Shown one piece after another: positions 1-11,627 of a stretch of 64,000 nucleotides of DNA. Both the position numbers and the translations under genes were made by a program. The notes beneath the pieces are model-generated. The model was not told where the DNA came from. It did no database searches and saw only the letters and a program-made list of their open reading frames with translations. This stretch comes from Voacanga thouarsii (lineage: Eukaryota; Streptophyta; Magnoliopsida; Gentianales; Apocynaceae), in assembly GCA_026120185.1 (NCBI GenBank), contig JANUWF010003366.1, forward strand, positions 620,001 through 684,000, given 5' to 3'. Position 1 is the first letter of the stretch. Each line of letters opens with the position of its first letter.

Positions 1-435
1 ATTGATGACTAGTCAAAATAATTGTCGTGTAGTCAAAGTAAGTTGGTCTTAGATTGATAAGACCTCTAATTGGCCAAATTAAAGTCTAATTTATTCAAAA
101 TTAGAGTTTTAAAATGTTTGAAAAGATTAATTAATTTTTTAATTTATTATTACTAAATTAAATTGAAATAATATATATATATATATTTTTGTAAACAATA
201 CTTTAGTTTAATTATAAAATCATGCATTATTTATAAAACTCAAGTATTAACATTAATAAACACAATTGATTCTTATTTTAATTACATATTAAAATTCATA
301 CAGGAATTACATGAATAATCACATAATAAGTTCAGTTAACCGCCTAAAAAATTTAAAATATTTAAAGAGAGAATGCCTTTATGCCAATTTTCAATGTGAA
401 ATTGGGAGGGGTATTACACCTAGGCAGAATCAAGA
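1..435. other. AT-rich sequence left of the LINE, possible end of an LTR
   Basis: No coding potential is visible. The stretch ends with ggggtattaca at about 408-418, which resembles the 3' terminus of the gypsy LTRs elsewhere in the window (ggggtgttaca). It could therefore be the tail of a further LTR cut by the window edge. No recognisable initiator-Met primer-binding site follows it, so this is only a suggestion. Confidence 0.3.
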
Positions 436-451
436 GACGTCGCCTACTCTT
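436..451. repeat. LINE target-site duplication, left copy
   Basis: The 16 bases gacgtcgcctactctt recur exactly at 14308-14323. The last T may belong to the LINE tail, so the duplication is 15-16 bp. It sits directly against the poly-T (poly-A on the minus strand) end of the LINE. Confidence 0.9.
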
Positions 452-532
452 TTTTTTTTTTTTATCAAAATGTAAAATGATTAATATTGATCAAAAGATA
501 TTTATATGGTTGCTCACTAGTCCATAGTCCAT

Positions 533-3507
533 TTATTCTTTGGTCTTCAGCCTTCCCCTGGCACACAACCAAAGAATAAATGAGTGCTTTGGGGTTAAAC
601 CCTGTTTCCAAATATTATTAGCCCAATATACCCTGAATAATGTTGGCCTCAAATATTCATAAGCTTGAGAAGTGAACGAGTTGGTACCCATAGCCCAGGT
701 GTGAATAAGGTTAGCCGCATTATGACTATCCTGTTCCCTGTCCAATATTACATATCTGATAGAGAGGATTCTACGAAGCAGAGGGGAATGACTCCGATGG
801 TGGTCAATCTCCCAAACTGATCTGCCCTTCATATAGTAGTGATCCAACCACTTGACCCACAAGGATTGTTTCTCTGATTGTACGTCCCAAATGATTCTAG
901 ACAATAGGGTCCCGTTCCAAGCTTGTAGATTTCACAAACCAAGTCCGCCTTCAGTCTTGGGTAGGCAAATATCTTTCCAGGCAACCAATGCATGTTTTGA
1001 GTTCCACGGAAAATCCTTAGCCATCCTATCTAGCTGGGAAATCACAGCTAACGGAGTAGGAAGAATGGACAACCAGAAACATTCAACGCCTTGAAGCACA
1101 GACTAGATCAATTGGAGCCGTCCTGCATAGGAAAGAGCTCGCGCAGACCATCCCCCAATGTACGAGCCAATCCTATCAAGCAATGGTTTGTAGAAGGTTA
1201 GTCTAATCTTACCATTACTAATTGGTAGGCCAAGGTAGCGAAAAGGAAGTTCCCCAATAGGAATGCCCTTGTCATCCAGGATACTCTCCTGTGTAGATCT
1301 CCGAATCCCAGCAAAATAAATGTTTGACTTATCCTTGTTAATTTCAAGCCCCGAGCACCTCTTAAATACTTCCAGATAGTCAAGTAGAGTTCGGACAGAA
1401 GAACAGTCTCCCTTAGCAAACAACATTAGGTCATCTGCAAAAGCAAGATGAGTAATTCTAAGTGCCTAACACTTGGGATGGTATCTGAATGTAGTCCTAA
1501 GTGTGTGCACTTTAACAACACGTGAGAAATATTCCAAGCAAATGACAAACAGCAAAGGAGAGATCGGATCCTCTTGTCGTAGACCTTTAGCACCTCTAAA
1601 GAAACCCTGCATAGTCCCATTTATAGAGATAGAGAAAGAAGTAGTGGTCACACACTGCTCAATCCAGTTCACAAAGATATGTGGGAACCCAATTTCTATA
1701 AGTAGAGCCAGTAGAAAGTCCCAGTTAACAGAGTCATAGGCCTTCTTAAGGTCCACTTTGATCGAACACATAGGAGAGACTCTTGTCCTACTATACTTAC
1801 GCATAAGCTCTTAAACCAGGAGGGTATTATCTGTCATGAGTCTAGCATGGATGAAAGCAGTCTGGGAGATGTCTACAAGGTGTAGAACAACCAACTTAAG
1901 TCTTTCTACCAAATTTTTTGAGATAATCTTATACACCACGTTGTAGCACGAAATTGGACTAAAATCACCTACCCTCTCTGCATGATCAGATTTGGGGACC
2001 GAAGTAATAATAGAATGGTTGATTTACTTTAATAGTCTGCCAGATGTAAAGAATTTCGAAACAGCATCACATAAATTCTGTCCAACAGTATCCCAAGCTT
2101 TCTTGAAAAATAAGGCAGAATAACCATCTGGACCCGGAGCTTTACAGTCACCAATATCCTACAAGGACAATTTAATATCCTGGATAGTGACATCTTTAAT
2201 CAAGACATCCATTAGATCATGAGGAACCATTGGCCCAACCCGAACATAGTCCACATTGATTTCCTAACAGCATACTTTAGTTCTCAACAGGTTTTGGAAG
2301 TATTCCACAAATTCATCAGCAAGCGCCATAGGACTATCAGTCATGAAGCCATCTTCCTTGAGAATAGAAGCGATGAAGCTTTTTTTTTTTTTATTTTATT
2401 CCATTTGACAATGTTGAAGAAGTAACGAGTATTCTTGTCAACTTGAGCAACACACTTACCTTTTGCAAGTTGTTGGTAGAACTTCATTTCTGCCTCCGTA
2501 AGATACCATGCAAATCGTTTACACTCCTTGAATTGTGCAATAAGATTCTGATCCACAGGATTGTCAAGAAGTGCTTGTTGGGCATTCAAAACAACTAGGT
2601 TTGCTTATTCAACACGACCAGACAAGTGAGAGAATTCCAGTCTGTTTAATCTCTGGAAGTCCCGCTTTAGCTCTTTCAACCGATAGTAAAAAAAGAACTG
2701 GTGAAATCCCGTGAACGTATGATCCCATACTCCCTTAACAATATTGTGAAATGAGTCATGGTTGGCCCAAAAATTAAGAAATCTAAATGGACGAATAGAG
2801 CCCCCGATGTTATCAATAGCTGACCAAATGATAGGGCTATGATCCGAAAGAAAACCAATAGGAAGGAATTCCACCGATGCCTGGACAGGGCATTGGAACC
2901 AAGCATCATTACCCATGACTTGATCAAGTTTTGACCACACCTTAGAATTAGTCCAAGTAAATCGCAGGCCGACATAGGGAAGGTCCTCAAGACCAGTATC
3001 AGCACATAATGAGGCAAAATCCCTAATTTCATATGAAGTAGGCATGGTACCACTGAGTTTATCATCCACATGTAAATACATATTAAAATCACCCATAAGG
3101 ATCCAAGCCTCCGATAACGTGGAAGATAAGTGCTCAATCTCATTCCATAAAGTCCTTCTTGCCACAACAGAATTGTAAGCATAGACGAAAGAAAAGAAAA
3201 AAGTAACATGAGAAATCTTACTTGTGATACGAACCGTGATAGCCTGAGGCGAGCAATGGAGTAAGTTCACATCCACCTTTGCCCCATTCCAAAGAATGAC
3301 TATTCTTACCCCATCAGTTTCCACTATGTTATGCAAAATCGACCAATTACAGAACTTGTATTGAAGGATACTATCCAGCCCATCCACCGTTAGCTTAATT
3401 TCCAGTAATCCGATGACGTCCACACGATGTTTTGAGATGAATTCTCGAACCCCGTGCTGCTTGAGGGTCCTGTTGAACCCTCGAATATTCCATGAAGCGA
3501 CTCTCAT
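533..3507 (-). pseudogene. LINE ORF2: endonuclease and reverse transcriptase, broken
   Basis: ORF2 makes and inserts LINE DNA by target-primed reverse transcription. From the start at 3507, about 300 codons form an APE-like endonuclease: WNIRGFNR near the N terminus, GDFN in the middle, SDHSPI near the end. The frame continues to about 2341 with one stop near 2600. A frameshift between about 2341 and 1804 leads to the reverse transcriptase, with KVDLKKAYDSVNWDFL, GLRQEDPISPLLF (usually GLRQGDP) and an intact FADD catalytic motif at 1430-1441. The last part (533-904) begins the zf-RVT region (HSFILWLCARGRLKTKE) but stops before its cysteines. At about 990 codons it is shorter than the usual 1200 or more. 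The start overlaps the ORF1 stop as ATGA (3504-3507). Confidence 0.9.
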
Positions 3508-4776
3508 GATGGCCTAATTAGTGCCTGTTTGGCACCAATCAAGTCAACACTACTTTGGGCATATTTCTTCCAGACTGACCGAATAAATTGAGTAGCCTGT
3601 ATGGTAGCATTACCTGCATTCACCATAGTCATTGGGATTTCTGCAGGACCACTATCCTTTCCAATAGTAGAGACTGACTTATTTGCTCCAAATTGGACAT
3701 GCCTCCTTGAATTAGTTCGCATTTGTGGACGTCCTATACGCCTTGTCCTGGACCTGCCTCTTACATCCCTAAACTGGCTTCGTTGGTCAACTGATGTTGA
3801 TGGATCCCTTTTGGCACTAACGTCCTCCTTCATTGCCTCTAGACTACCTTCAGCCACAGGGAGAGAGCTATGCATTTGTTCATCAACATAACTTTGGACA
3901 GGCTCTTTTCCCTTGTCCAATCGAGCCTGTCTTATTTGAGGGGGAGAAGCAGATCTCATCTCCTGTCCAACCGGTGCAGATAAGGGCCTTGGCCTATTCT
4001 TTACCCGTTTGTTAGACTGGTCACCACTAGTTTTCAACTGGTGTTCTCTTTTTTTCATTTTTTCCCCCGTACAAGCCTCTGTGACATGGCCAAATCTACA
4101 GCACAAATTACAGTAAGATGGTTCAAACTCAAACCTCATAGTTTGCTGTTTGACCTTGCTGGAAGGAAGTCTTATTAGCACCACTTTGACTAGGGGTTTA
4201 GATACATCAACTTCCACAAGAACACGGGCATATGACAGACGATCAAATGTCGTTGTGAGCATATCAGTCATAATTGGGATACCAATAGCAGAGGCAATAT
4301 TACTAAGAGATTTCATGTTCCAACAGCCAAGAGGCAAAGCTGGGAAGGTGACCCAAATAGGAACTATACTTACCTCTTCCAATGAAAAATCAAATTCCGC
4401 AGGCATCTCCTTTAGCATGAGTGATCTCCCAAATACTGCATAAGGCCCACCTCGGAGGACTTTCTGTCTGTCAGTATCCGAGTTGAAACGGAAGATCAGC
4501 CATCCAGAGGCAAGAGAGTGAACCTTAGACAGAACATCCCAATGCTTAGTGAGATCCATGACTGCCTTCATTCCTGGGAATCTTCCCACAAACATCCCTA
4601 TTAGACAGGACCCCAGCTTGCCCACAGTATTCTCAAAGTCCAGTGCATCAATATCAACAAAATTTCCTGAGCTGGGAATGTGACTTAACTTCATTCCATT
4701 AGACTACTCCCTGTTCCCTTTCACAATATTAGCCCAGGATTGAATTGTTTGATTAGGATCTACAGGATTGATAGAG
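3504..4776 (-). pseudogene. LINE ORF1, C-terminal part: DUF4283 and zinc knuckle
   Basis: This is the nucleic-acid-binding ORF1 protein that would coat LINE RNA. A 396-codon open stretch from 4694 contains a DUF4283-type domain (GMFVGRFPGMKAV, then SGWLIFRFN and LRGGPYAVFGRSLML) and a CCHC knuckle, YCNLCCRFGHVTEAC, with C-x2-C-x4-H-x4-C spacing. After it comes a basic, Ser/Pro-rich tail with Arg repeats. Upstream in the same frame is the typical SWANIVKGN lead-in, but an in-frame TAG at 4704-4706 separates it. The frame runs into the Copia-1 insertion at 4777-4781; its N-terminal part lies at 13078-13519. The stop codon overlaps the ORF2 start. Confidence 0.88.
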
Positions 4777-4781
4777 GGATG
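4777..4781. repeat. Copia-1 target-site duplication (left), GGATG
   Basis: GGATG here is repeated at 13073-13077 immediately outside the other LTR. It is a standard 5-bp integrase footprint and proves that 4782-13072 is a single insertion into LINE ORF1. Confidence 0.93.
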
Positions 4782-6229
4782 TGTTAGAATTCGTGGACTC
4801 CTAAACGCGGAAAACATCCATGAATCCCTCCCGAGGACCCAAGTAAACGATTAAGAAGATCTAAGGTTTAAGAATTACCTCTGGTTTCTGTAATCGAAAT
4901 CCTTCGATTTTGGTTGCGCTGTTGTACGTTCAACCCGAATAATCACCAGACGCTGCAGTATGCGAACGTCCTCTATCGGATACATACCGCGAACTCACTC
5001 GATACCCGGGGAGTTCTAGCGCCTAGGGTTTGAGAGGTTTTTTTTTTCTTTTCTGGTAGAGAATGGCACGAATGTTCTCAACTGAAAAATTGGACAATTG
5101 AAAAGACGACTAGGGTTTTCTTAAAAACCCCCGAACCTCTTAGAGTCCAACCCTAATAATATCTTATCATATTCTAATTTAAATTCAAATTAAATTAAAA
5201 CTGATATGATAAGATTCTGCCATTATCTCGGTAATTTAACTAATTAATTTACCGAGTCAGATTCTTATAATCTGGACATCATCCAGATACATCGAACCTG
5301 GTCACCAGAAAAATAACCTAACAAGTTCGCTTATTGTGTGACCCTATAGGTTCATTTAACATTGGCAGTGTGCCTAAATCATATTTAAATAGCCCACAAG
5401 TTATAAGCGGTTTCTAGCAAAATATTATAACTATCCAGATTAAATGAAGATCGGTGATCTCTTTGAACCAAACCATAATTTTATATTTAGTCCTTTTGTC
5501 ACACGATATGCAGATTAAACATAAGGTACGGAGCATGTCATCCTTATTAAGCTTAATCAATTATTTCTTGATTTCATAGTAGACTGTTCAAACAAATGAT
5601 ATGAATATCTTAGATTGATATATTTGAGCACGGCCATACATTTTTAACAGTCTAACTTATCAAGGGGCCCATAGATATCTCTCCCATAACTGAGAGGGAC
5701 AAATTCCTTCACAATCAATCATATTCCTCTCCTTGATTTATTCTATATCCAACAGTAGTCTAATTTATTATCTGGTTAAAGACAACTTTAGACAATGTCA
5801 AAATATAGAATTTATCAAGTAGGAAACTATGATGAATTTAGGTCGAAGGACTTTCAATATTATTATGGCTAGAAAGTACTTATGACATATTCCATGAAGT
5901 ACTCTCACAGTGGGTCATGTCCAATACAATGTTCTCTAACATTTATTTATGTCTTGACTCGATATCACAAATATCCATGGCCAGTAAAACATAGCCATCA
6001 AGTCACAAACATACTAATCTTAATTTATTATTATTCCAATAATAATAATCGATCAGGGGCCATTTTAGAATAGTCATTGTATTCATTGTAGGGTTTTACT
6101 ATCAAGTCACGTACTTGATGACCAACAAAACAAAACTCACTATTCATGGAAAAGAAAGCCTCATATTATTATATAAAACATAATGACAATAGTATAAGTA
6201 CAAATTGACTCTAGGGCATATCCCCAACA
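4782..6229 (-). repeat. Copia-1 3' LTR
   Basis: A 1448-bp LTR. On the plus strand it begins tgttagaattcg and ends catatccccaaca, and it matches 11628-13072 along its length. A 63-codon open frame inside both LTRs (5882-6073 and 12725-12916) exists only because the LTRs are copies of each other, and is not counted as a gene. Confidence 0.94.
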
Positions 6230-6241
6230 GTCTCTCACTTG
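6230..6241 (-). promoter_or_regulatory. Copia-1 polypurine tract
   Basis: On the minus strand, aagtgagagac directly precedes the 3' LTR. This is the expected primer for plus-strand DNA synthesis. Confidence 0.7.
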
Positions 6242-6243
6242 CA

Positions 6244-9200
6244 CTAAGACCAATTTGGCATAAGTTGTAATCCTATTGATCTGGTATGACTATCATGTTT
6301 AGACGATGGGAGAGGCTTTGTCAGTGGATCTGCAACATTGTCTTCAGTTGGTACCTTGCATACATTGACATCTCCTCTATCAACAATTTCTCGAATGAGA
6401 TGAAAACGTCTAAGTATATGTTTGGATCGTTGATGTGATCTTGGTTCCTTAGCTTGTGCAATGGCTCCATTGTTATCACAATAGAGATCCACTAGGTTAA
6501 CAATACTAGGAACTACATCTAGTTCTGTAATGAAATTTTTAATCAAAACTGCTTCTTTAGCTGTAGCTGAGGCAGCTACATACTCAGCTTCTGTAGTAGA
6601 ATTGGCCACGGTGTCTTACTTTGAACTTTTCCAGCTTACAGCACCTCCATTCAAACAAAAAAGAAAACCTGATTGCGATCTATAATCATCTATGTCGGAC
6701 TGAAAACTAGCATCAGTGTAACCATTTACAACTAGCTCGCCTTCTTGTCCTCCATAAACTAAGAACATATCTTTAATTCTTCTTAAGTACTTCAGTATGT
6801 TCTTGACAGTAGTCCAGTGTGCCTCTCCAGGATTTGACTGGAACCTGCTCGTCATGCTCAATGCATATGATACATCGGGTCGAGTACATAACATGGCATA
6901 CATAATAGACCCTATAGCGGAAGCGTATGGTATCTTATTCATGCGCTATTCTTCATCCTTCGTAGAAGGACTTTGAGTTTTGCTGAGCTTAATGCCATGT
7001 GACATTGGCAAGAATCCTCTCTTAGAGTCTTGCATACTGAACCTTTTCAGTACCTTGTCAACGTATGCACTTTGACTTAGTCCAATTAGCTTTCTAGATC
7101 TATCTCTATAGATCCTTATACCTAGAATATAGGCAGCTTCACCTAAGTCTTTCATTGAGAAACAATTTCCCAACCATGTCTTTACACTTTGTAGAGTTGG
7201 GATGTCGTTTCCAATGAGTAAAATATCATAAACATGAAGTACCAAAAAGACTATTGCATTCCCACTTGTTTTCTTATAGACACAAGGCTCATCTTCATTT
7301 TTGATAAAGTTAAATTCTTTAATTGCTTCATCAAAACGAAGATTCCAGCTTCGAGATGCTTACTTCAATCCATAAATGGATCTTTGAAGCTTGCACACTT
7401 TATTAGAATTCAAAGGATCATCAAAGCCCTCAGGTTGTGTCATGTACACATCTTCGAGTAATTTTCCATTAAGAAACACGGTTTTGACATCCATTTGCCA
7501 AATTTCATAGTCATAATATGCTGCTATGCAAAGAAGAATTCTGATAGATTTAAGCATTACAACTGGTGAAAAGGTTTCATCATAGTCTATACCATGAGTT
7601 TGTCTATAGCCTTTTGCTACCAGTTGTGCTTTGTAAGTATGCACATTTCCCTCCATGTCTGTTTTCTTTTTGAAAACCCACTTACACCCAATGTTTTTTG
7701 AACCATTAGGTGGGTTAACCAAAGTCCAAACTTGGTTATCATACATAGATTGCATCTCAGACTTCATAGCCTCTAACCATTTTCCAGAGTCAGAACTCTT
7801 AATGGCTTCTTGATAGGAAGTGGGCTCATCATTAACCATAAGCTCCACATTGTGATCGTCAGTGATGAGAAATCCCTATCTCTCAGGTTGTTGACGAACC
7901 CTATCAGATCTTCGAGGTCCTTGTTCTATAGATGTAGGCTTATCTTGGACTTGTGAGCCATCTAATCGAGATTCACTATTTGGTTCAGGCACTAATTGTG
8001 GCTCTTGAATCTCATCTTGATAAGGTTCAGGCACTAATTGTGGTCCTTGAATCTCATCAAGATGTATTTTACTCCCACTGATTCTTTTGGAAATAAATTC
8101 CTTTTCAAGAAAGAATCAATTTCCAGCAACAATTACTCTATTTTCTTTTGGGAGATAAAATTAATATCCTTTAGTTTCTTTAGGATACCTCACAAATATG
8201 CATTTATCCGATTTAGGTGCAAGTTTATCAGAGAATAAACGCTTTACATAAACTTCACAACCCCAAATCTTCAGAAATAACAAACTAGGTTGTCTCCCAA
8301 TCCATATCTCATATGGCGTTTTCTGAACCGATTTAGATGGAACTCGATTTAGTATGAATGCAGCAGTCTCCAGGGCATAACCCCAAAAGGAGATTGGAAG
8401 ATCAGTTTGACTCGTCATTGATCGAACCATATCTAATAAAGTCTGATTTCTCCGTTCAGATACACCATTCCATTGAGGTGTTCCTGGTGGAATTAATTTG
8501 GAAATAATTCCACAATTTTTAAGATGCTTGTCAAACTCGTGACTTAAGTATTCACCACCTCGATCCGATCGAAGTGTTTTGATACTTTTGCCAAGTAGAT
8601 TTTGTACTTCATTTTGAAATTCTTTGAATTTCTGGAACGATTCAGATTTGTGTTTCATCAGATACAGGTAGCCATATCTGCTGAAATCATCTGTAAATGT
8701 AATGAAATACTGAAATCCTCCTCTAGCAAGTGAATTCATTGGTCCACATACATCAGTATGTATTAGGCCCAATAAATCAGTTGCCCTTTCATTTTGTCTC
8801 TTGAAAGGCGCTTTAGTCATTTTGCCTAATAAACAAGAATCACATGTTTTGTAAGATTCTAAATCAAACGATTTTAGAAACCCATCATTATGAAGCTTTG
8901 TTATGCATTTCTCATTTATATGGCCTAAACGACAATGCCAGAAGTAAGTCTGATTTAAATAATTGGATTTCAATCTCTTAGTATTTATATTATAGATAGA
9001 CATGTCTGAAGATCCACGAAGATTTAGAATATAAAGCACATTCGATAATGAAGCATCTCCATAAAAAATGCCGTTTTTATTAATGGAGCAGATGTTATTC
9101 CTAATAACAAATTCAAAACCTTCTAAATCCAAACAAGAAACTAAAATAATATTCCTACTCATAGCAGGAACATAAAAACAATTGTTCAGTTCTAAAACAA

Positions 9201-9417
9201 GCCCACTGGGCAAAATTAATTCAAAAGTTCCTACAGCTACTGTAGCAACTTTTGCTCCATTCGCAACTCGTAGGTCCACCTCGCATTTTGCCAAAGCTCT
9301 ACTCCTTTTTAGACCCTGCACATTTACACAAATGTGAGATCCACAACCGGTATCCAATACCCATGAATCAGAAGTAGATAAATTAATTTCAATAACATAA
9401 ATACCCGAGCTGCAGCC
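6244..9417 (-). pseudogene. pol: Copia-1 pol: protease, integrase, RT, RNase H
   Basis: The whole region stays in one frame (shared with the end of gag) and is broken only by stops. In order: protease with LDTGCGSHIC near 9357; GAG-pre-integrase (YFWHCRLGHINEKC) near 8950; integrase core (HTDVCGPM, then SDRGGEYLS and the NGVSERRNQTLLDMVR helix) to about 8160; RT of the RVT_2 type from 7848 (WLEAMKSEMQSM, KWVFKKK, DETFSPV); RNase H (CTRPDVSYAL, then STTEAEYVA and CDNNGAI) to 6244. The RT catalytic box, normally YVDD, reads HVYD at 7225-7236, so it lacks one catalytic Asp. Stops near 7357 and 6613 replace expected Gln codons (CAA to TAA). A stop at 9418 separates gag from protease. Confidence 0.93.
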
Positions 9418-10247
9418 TCACTTGTCCTTCTTTTTCTTTGCTTCCAAATAGAGCTTGCAATTTCTTAACCAATGTCTTTGTTCTCCACAATGGTGGCAAG
9501 CTCCCTCCTTTGGTGTCTTGGCCTTAGGTTTGGGCTTGAACTTAGACTTTGCCTTGTCCTTACCCTTACAAGCCATGACCTTGCCCTTTTGGTTGTTCTT
9601 TTTGCCTTTCCCTTTTTGAGCCATTAGAACACTAGGAGTATTCTTCTTAATGTTCAGTTCATCTTGTTTTAGCATCCCATGCAATTCAGTAATGGATTTC
9701 TCCATATTATGCATGTTAAAATTCATGACAAACTAGTCATACTCAGCAAGTAAAGAGCCCAAGATCAAATCCGTGGTCATGTCATGATTAACAAGAGCAC
9801 CAAGCTTATCAAGATGATCTAGATAGCCCTTCATTTTAAGGATATGAGCACTTACCGAGGTGCCAGAAACCATCTTACATGCATTTAACGCTTTGTGAGT
9901 TTCAAATCTCTCTTGTCGTGCTTGCTCTTGGAACATTTCCTTGAGATGCACAATCTGTCATATGCCTCTGCTTCTTCAAACTATTTTTGAAGTTCAGAGT
10001 TCATGGTTGCTAGCATGTGGTAACTAACATCGTTGGAGTCATCTTTGTGCTTACTATAAGCATCTTTTTCAGCTTTTGAGGCGTTATTTGCTGGAGCAGG
10101 GGGAATAGGATTTTCAAGAACATAGAGCATTTTTTCTTGCTTAAGAACAATTCTTAAGTTTCGTGCCCAATCAAGAAAGTTAGTCCCACTAAGCTTGTCT
10201 TTCTCAAGCACAGATCGCAATGAATTATTCCAACTATTTGTTGCCAT
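9418..10247 (-). pseudogene. gag: Copia-1 gag: UBN2-type Gag with CCHC knuckle
   Basis: The capsid-like protein packages element RNA. It starts at 10247 (MATNSWNNSLRSVLEKDKL, typical of plant copia Gag, with the WARNLRIVL motif). A frameshift lies between 9981 and 9951, after which the frame matches pol. A stop at about 9730 interrupts the conserved segment before FNMHNMEKSITELHGML. The C terminus is Lys-rich and ends in a zinc knuckle, CHHCGEQRHWLRNC. The knuckle is immediately followed by the stop at 9418 and the protease. Confidence 0.9.
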
Positions 10248-11612
10248 TATCTACATACAAAAATATGCAAAGTAATTAATTTTTGAGACTCTAATGAAAA
10301 ACTCCCACTAAAAGCGTTTAAACTTTTTGAAACTTCAATATTTTAATGCTTCGTAGTGGGAAAAATATTTTATTTTAATCATAAGTAAGCTTTGGCTTTA
10401 ATCTTATAATTAAATAAAACTCTAATTTTAAATGAGATAGACATCAAATGTCCCGGCTAAAAATATCTCGTAAAATGCCCTAGGCTCAAAACCATTTTGA
10501 TAGCCCAGTTAAGTCAAACCATATCAAACATATAGAAAACTATTTTCCATCTTATCTCACTCAGATAATCAAAAGCATCCTACTTTGGTAGGAATGACCA
10601 TATGATGATCCAAGTAATAACAAGTGTTTGATTTTGGAAGGCATTTAACACTTAAATTTAAAAAAAAAAAAAATTGATTGTAGTAAGCAGGAAATAAATA
10701 TATCAAATATGCATGCAAGACATAAATAAAAGTGACATAGCATGACACATAACCTATGTTGATCATCACGAGCAAAGTGAAGATCAAGGTGGTCAATCTA
10801 GGTATATGAACTCCTTAAGCATTCTCTAATGCCTTGAGCATACTCCTCCTTGGTTGTAAATGTCGGCTGCCGTCTTCTTTTACATTGGATAGTAAAATTA
10901 AAATAATTCCTATTCTAGGAAAGCAGTACAATTTTACAACAATGAAAAACGACACGCAGGCCGTATTTAAAAATTACAACTTAAAACAACCATAATGTAA
11001 CCAGCCAATCACATTGGGATAAAACGGGCCATGCTATGCACTATTCAAAATAATCCACAACTACAATAAAAAACACTGACGAATAACACACAACGAACAG
11101 TTAGTTGGGGTTCCAAGTGGCAACGCCCCTGGCAGGGTCAAGGGGCAGCGCCCTTGCGGGGTCCAAGGGGCAGCAATATGCATTCGGACTTCCGATTTGC
11201 CTTCCGATTTCTGAATATTAATCAAATTAACGTTCGGACCTCTTAATAACCATCATCGTGAAAATTCATATTACATACAATATGCGTTCTTTTAATCATA
11301 TTTATATAGATAACATATTATCATGGTCGATTAATAAAAACAATTCGCAAATATAGAACGACGGATAGCATGCTTACGATACCATATTATATTAAAACAG
11401 ACCAATTTACAGACAATCTGCAACTAATCTGGTCTGATCAAGTGACTAAGACGCACATATTAAACCTAATTCAGGCAGTCTGCATGCTAAGTATTCTAAA
11501 ATCATAATTATGCGAACATGCTGATACATACCGTTTAAATTCATATATACATATCATACATGTATTCAACAATACGATTAACACAGATGAATTAACCTAA
11601 TCGTTTAGCAAG
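10248..11612 (-). other. Copia-1 5' leader, non-coding
   Basis: About 1.36 kb between PBS and gag, AT-rich and without a convincing ORF. A short GC-rich patch near 11110-11175 repeats ggcagcgcc/ggggtc-like words. A leader this long is common in plant copia elements. Confidence 0.7.
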
Positions 11613-11626
11613 TTGTTCTGATACCA
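11613..11626 (-). promoter_or_regulatory. Copia-1 primer-binding site (initiator tRNA-Met)
   Basis: Read on the minus strand directly after the 5' LTR: TGGTATCAGAACA. It matches the first ten bases of the canonical plant tRNA-iMet site TGGTATCAGAGC. Confidence 0.88.
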
Positions 11627-11627
11627 C

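Noticed and set aside
3601..4443. Several plus-strand frames of 60-97 codons
   Set aside because: Antisense shadows of LINE ORF1, which has clear DUF4283 and zinc-knuckle motifs.
5882..6073. 63-codon frame repeated at 12725-12916
   Set aside because: Same explanation: LTR pair of Copia-1.
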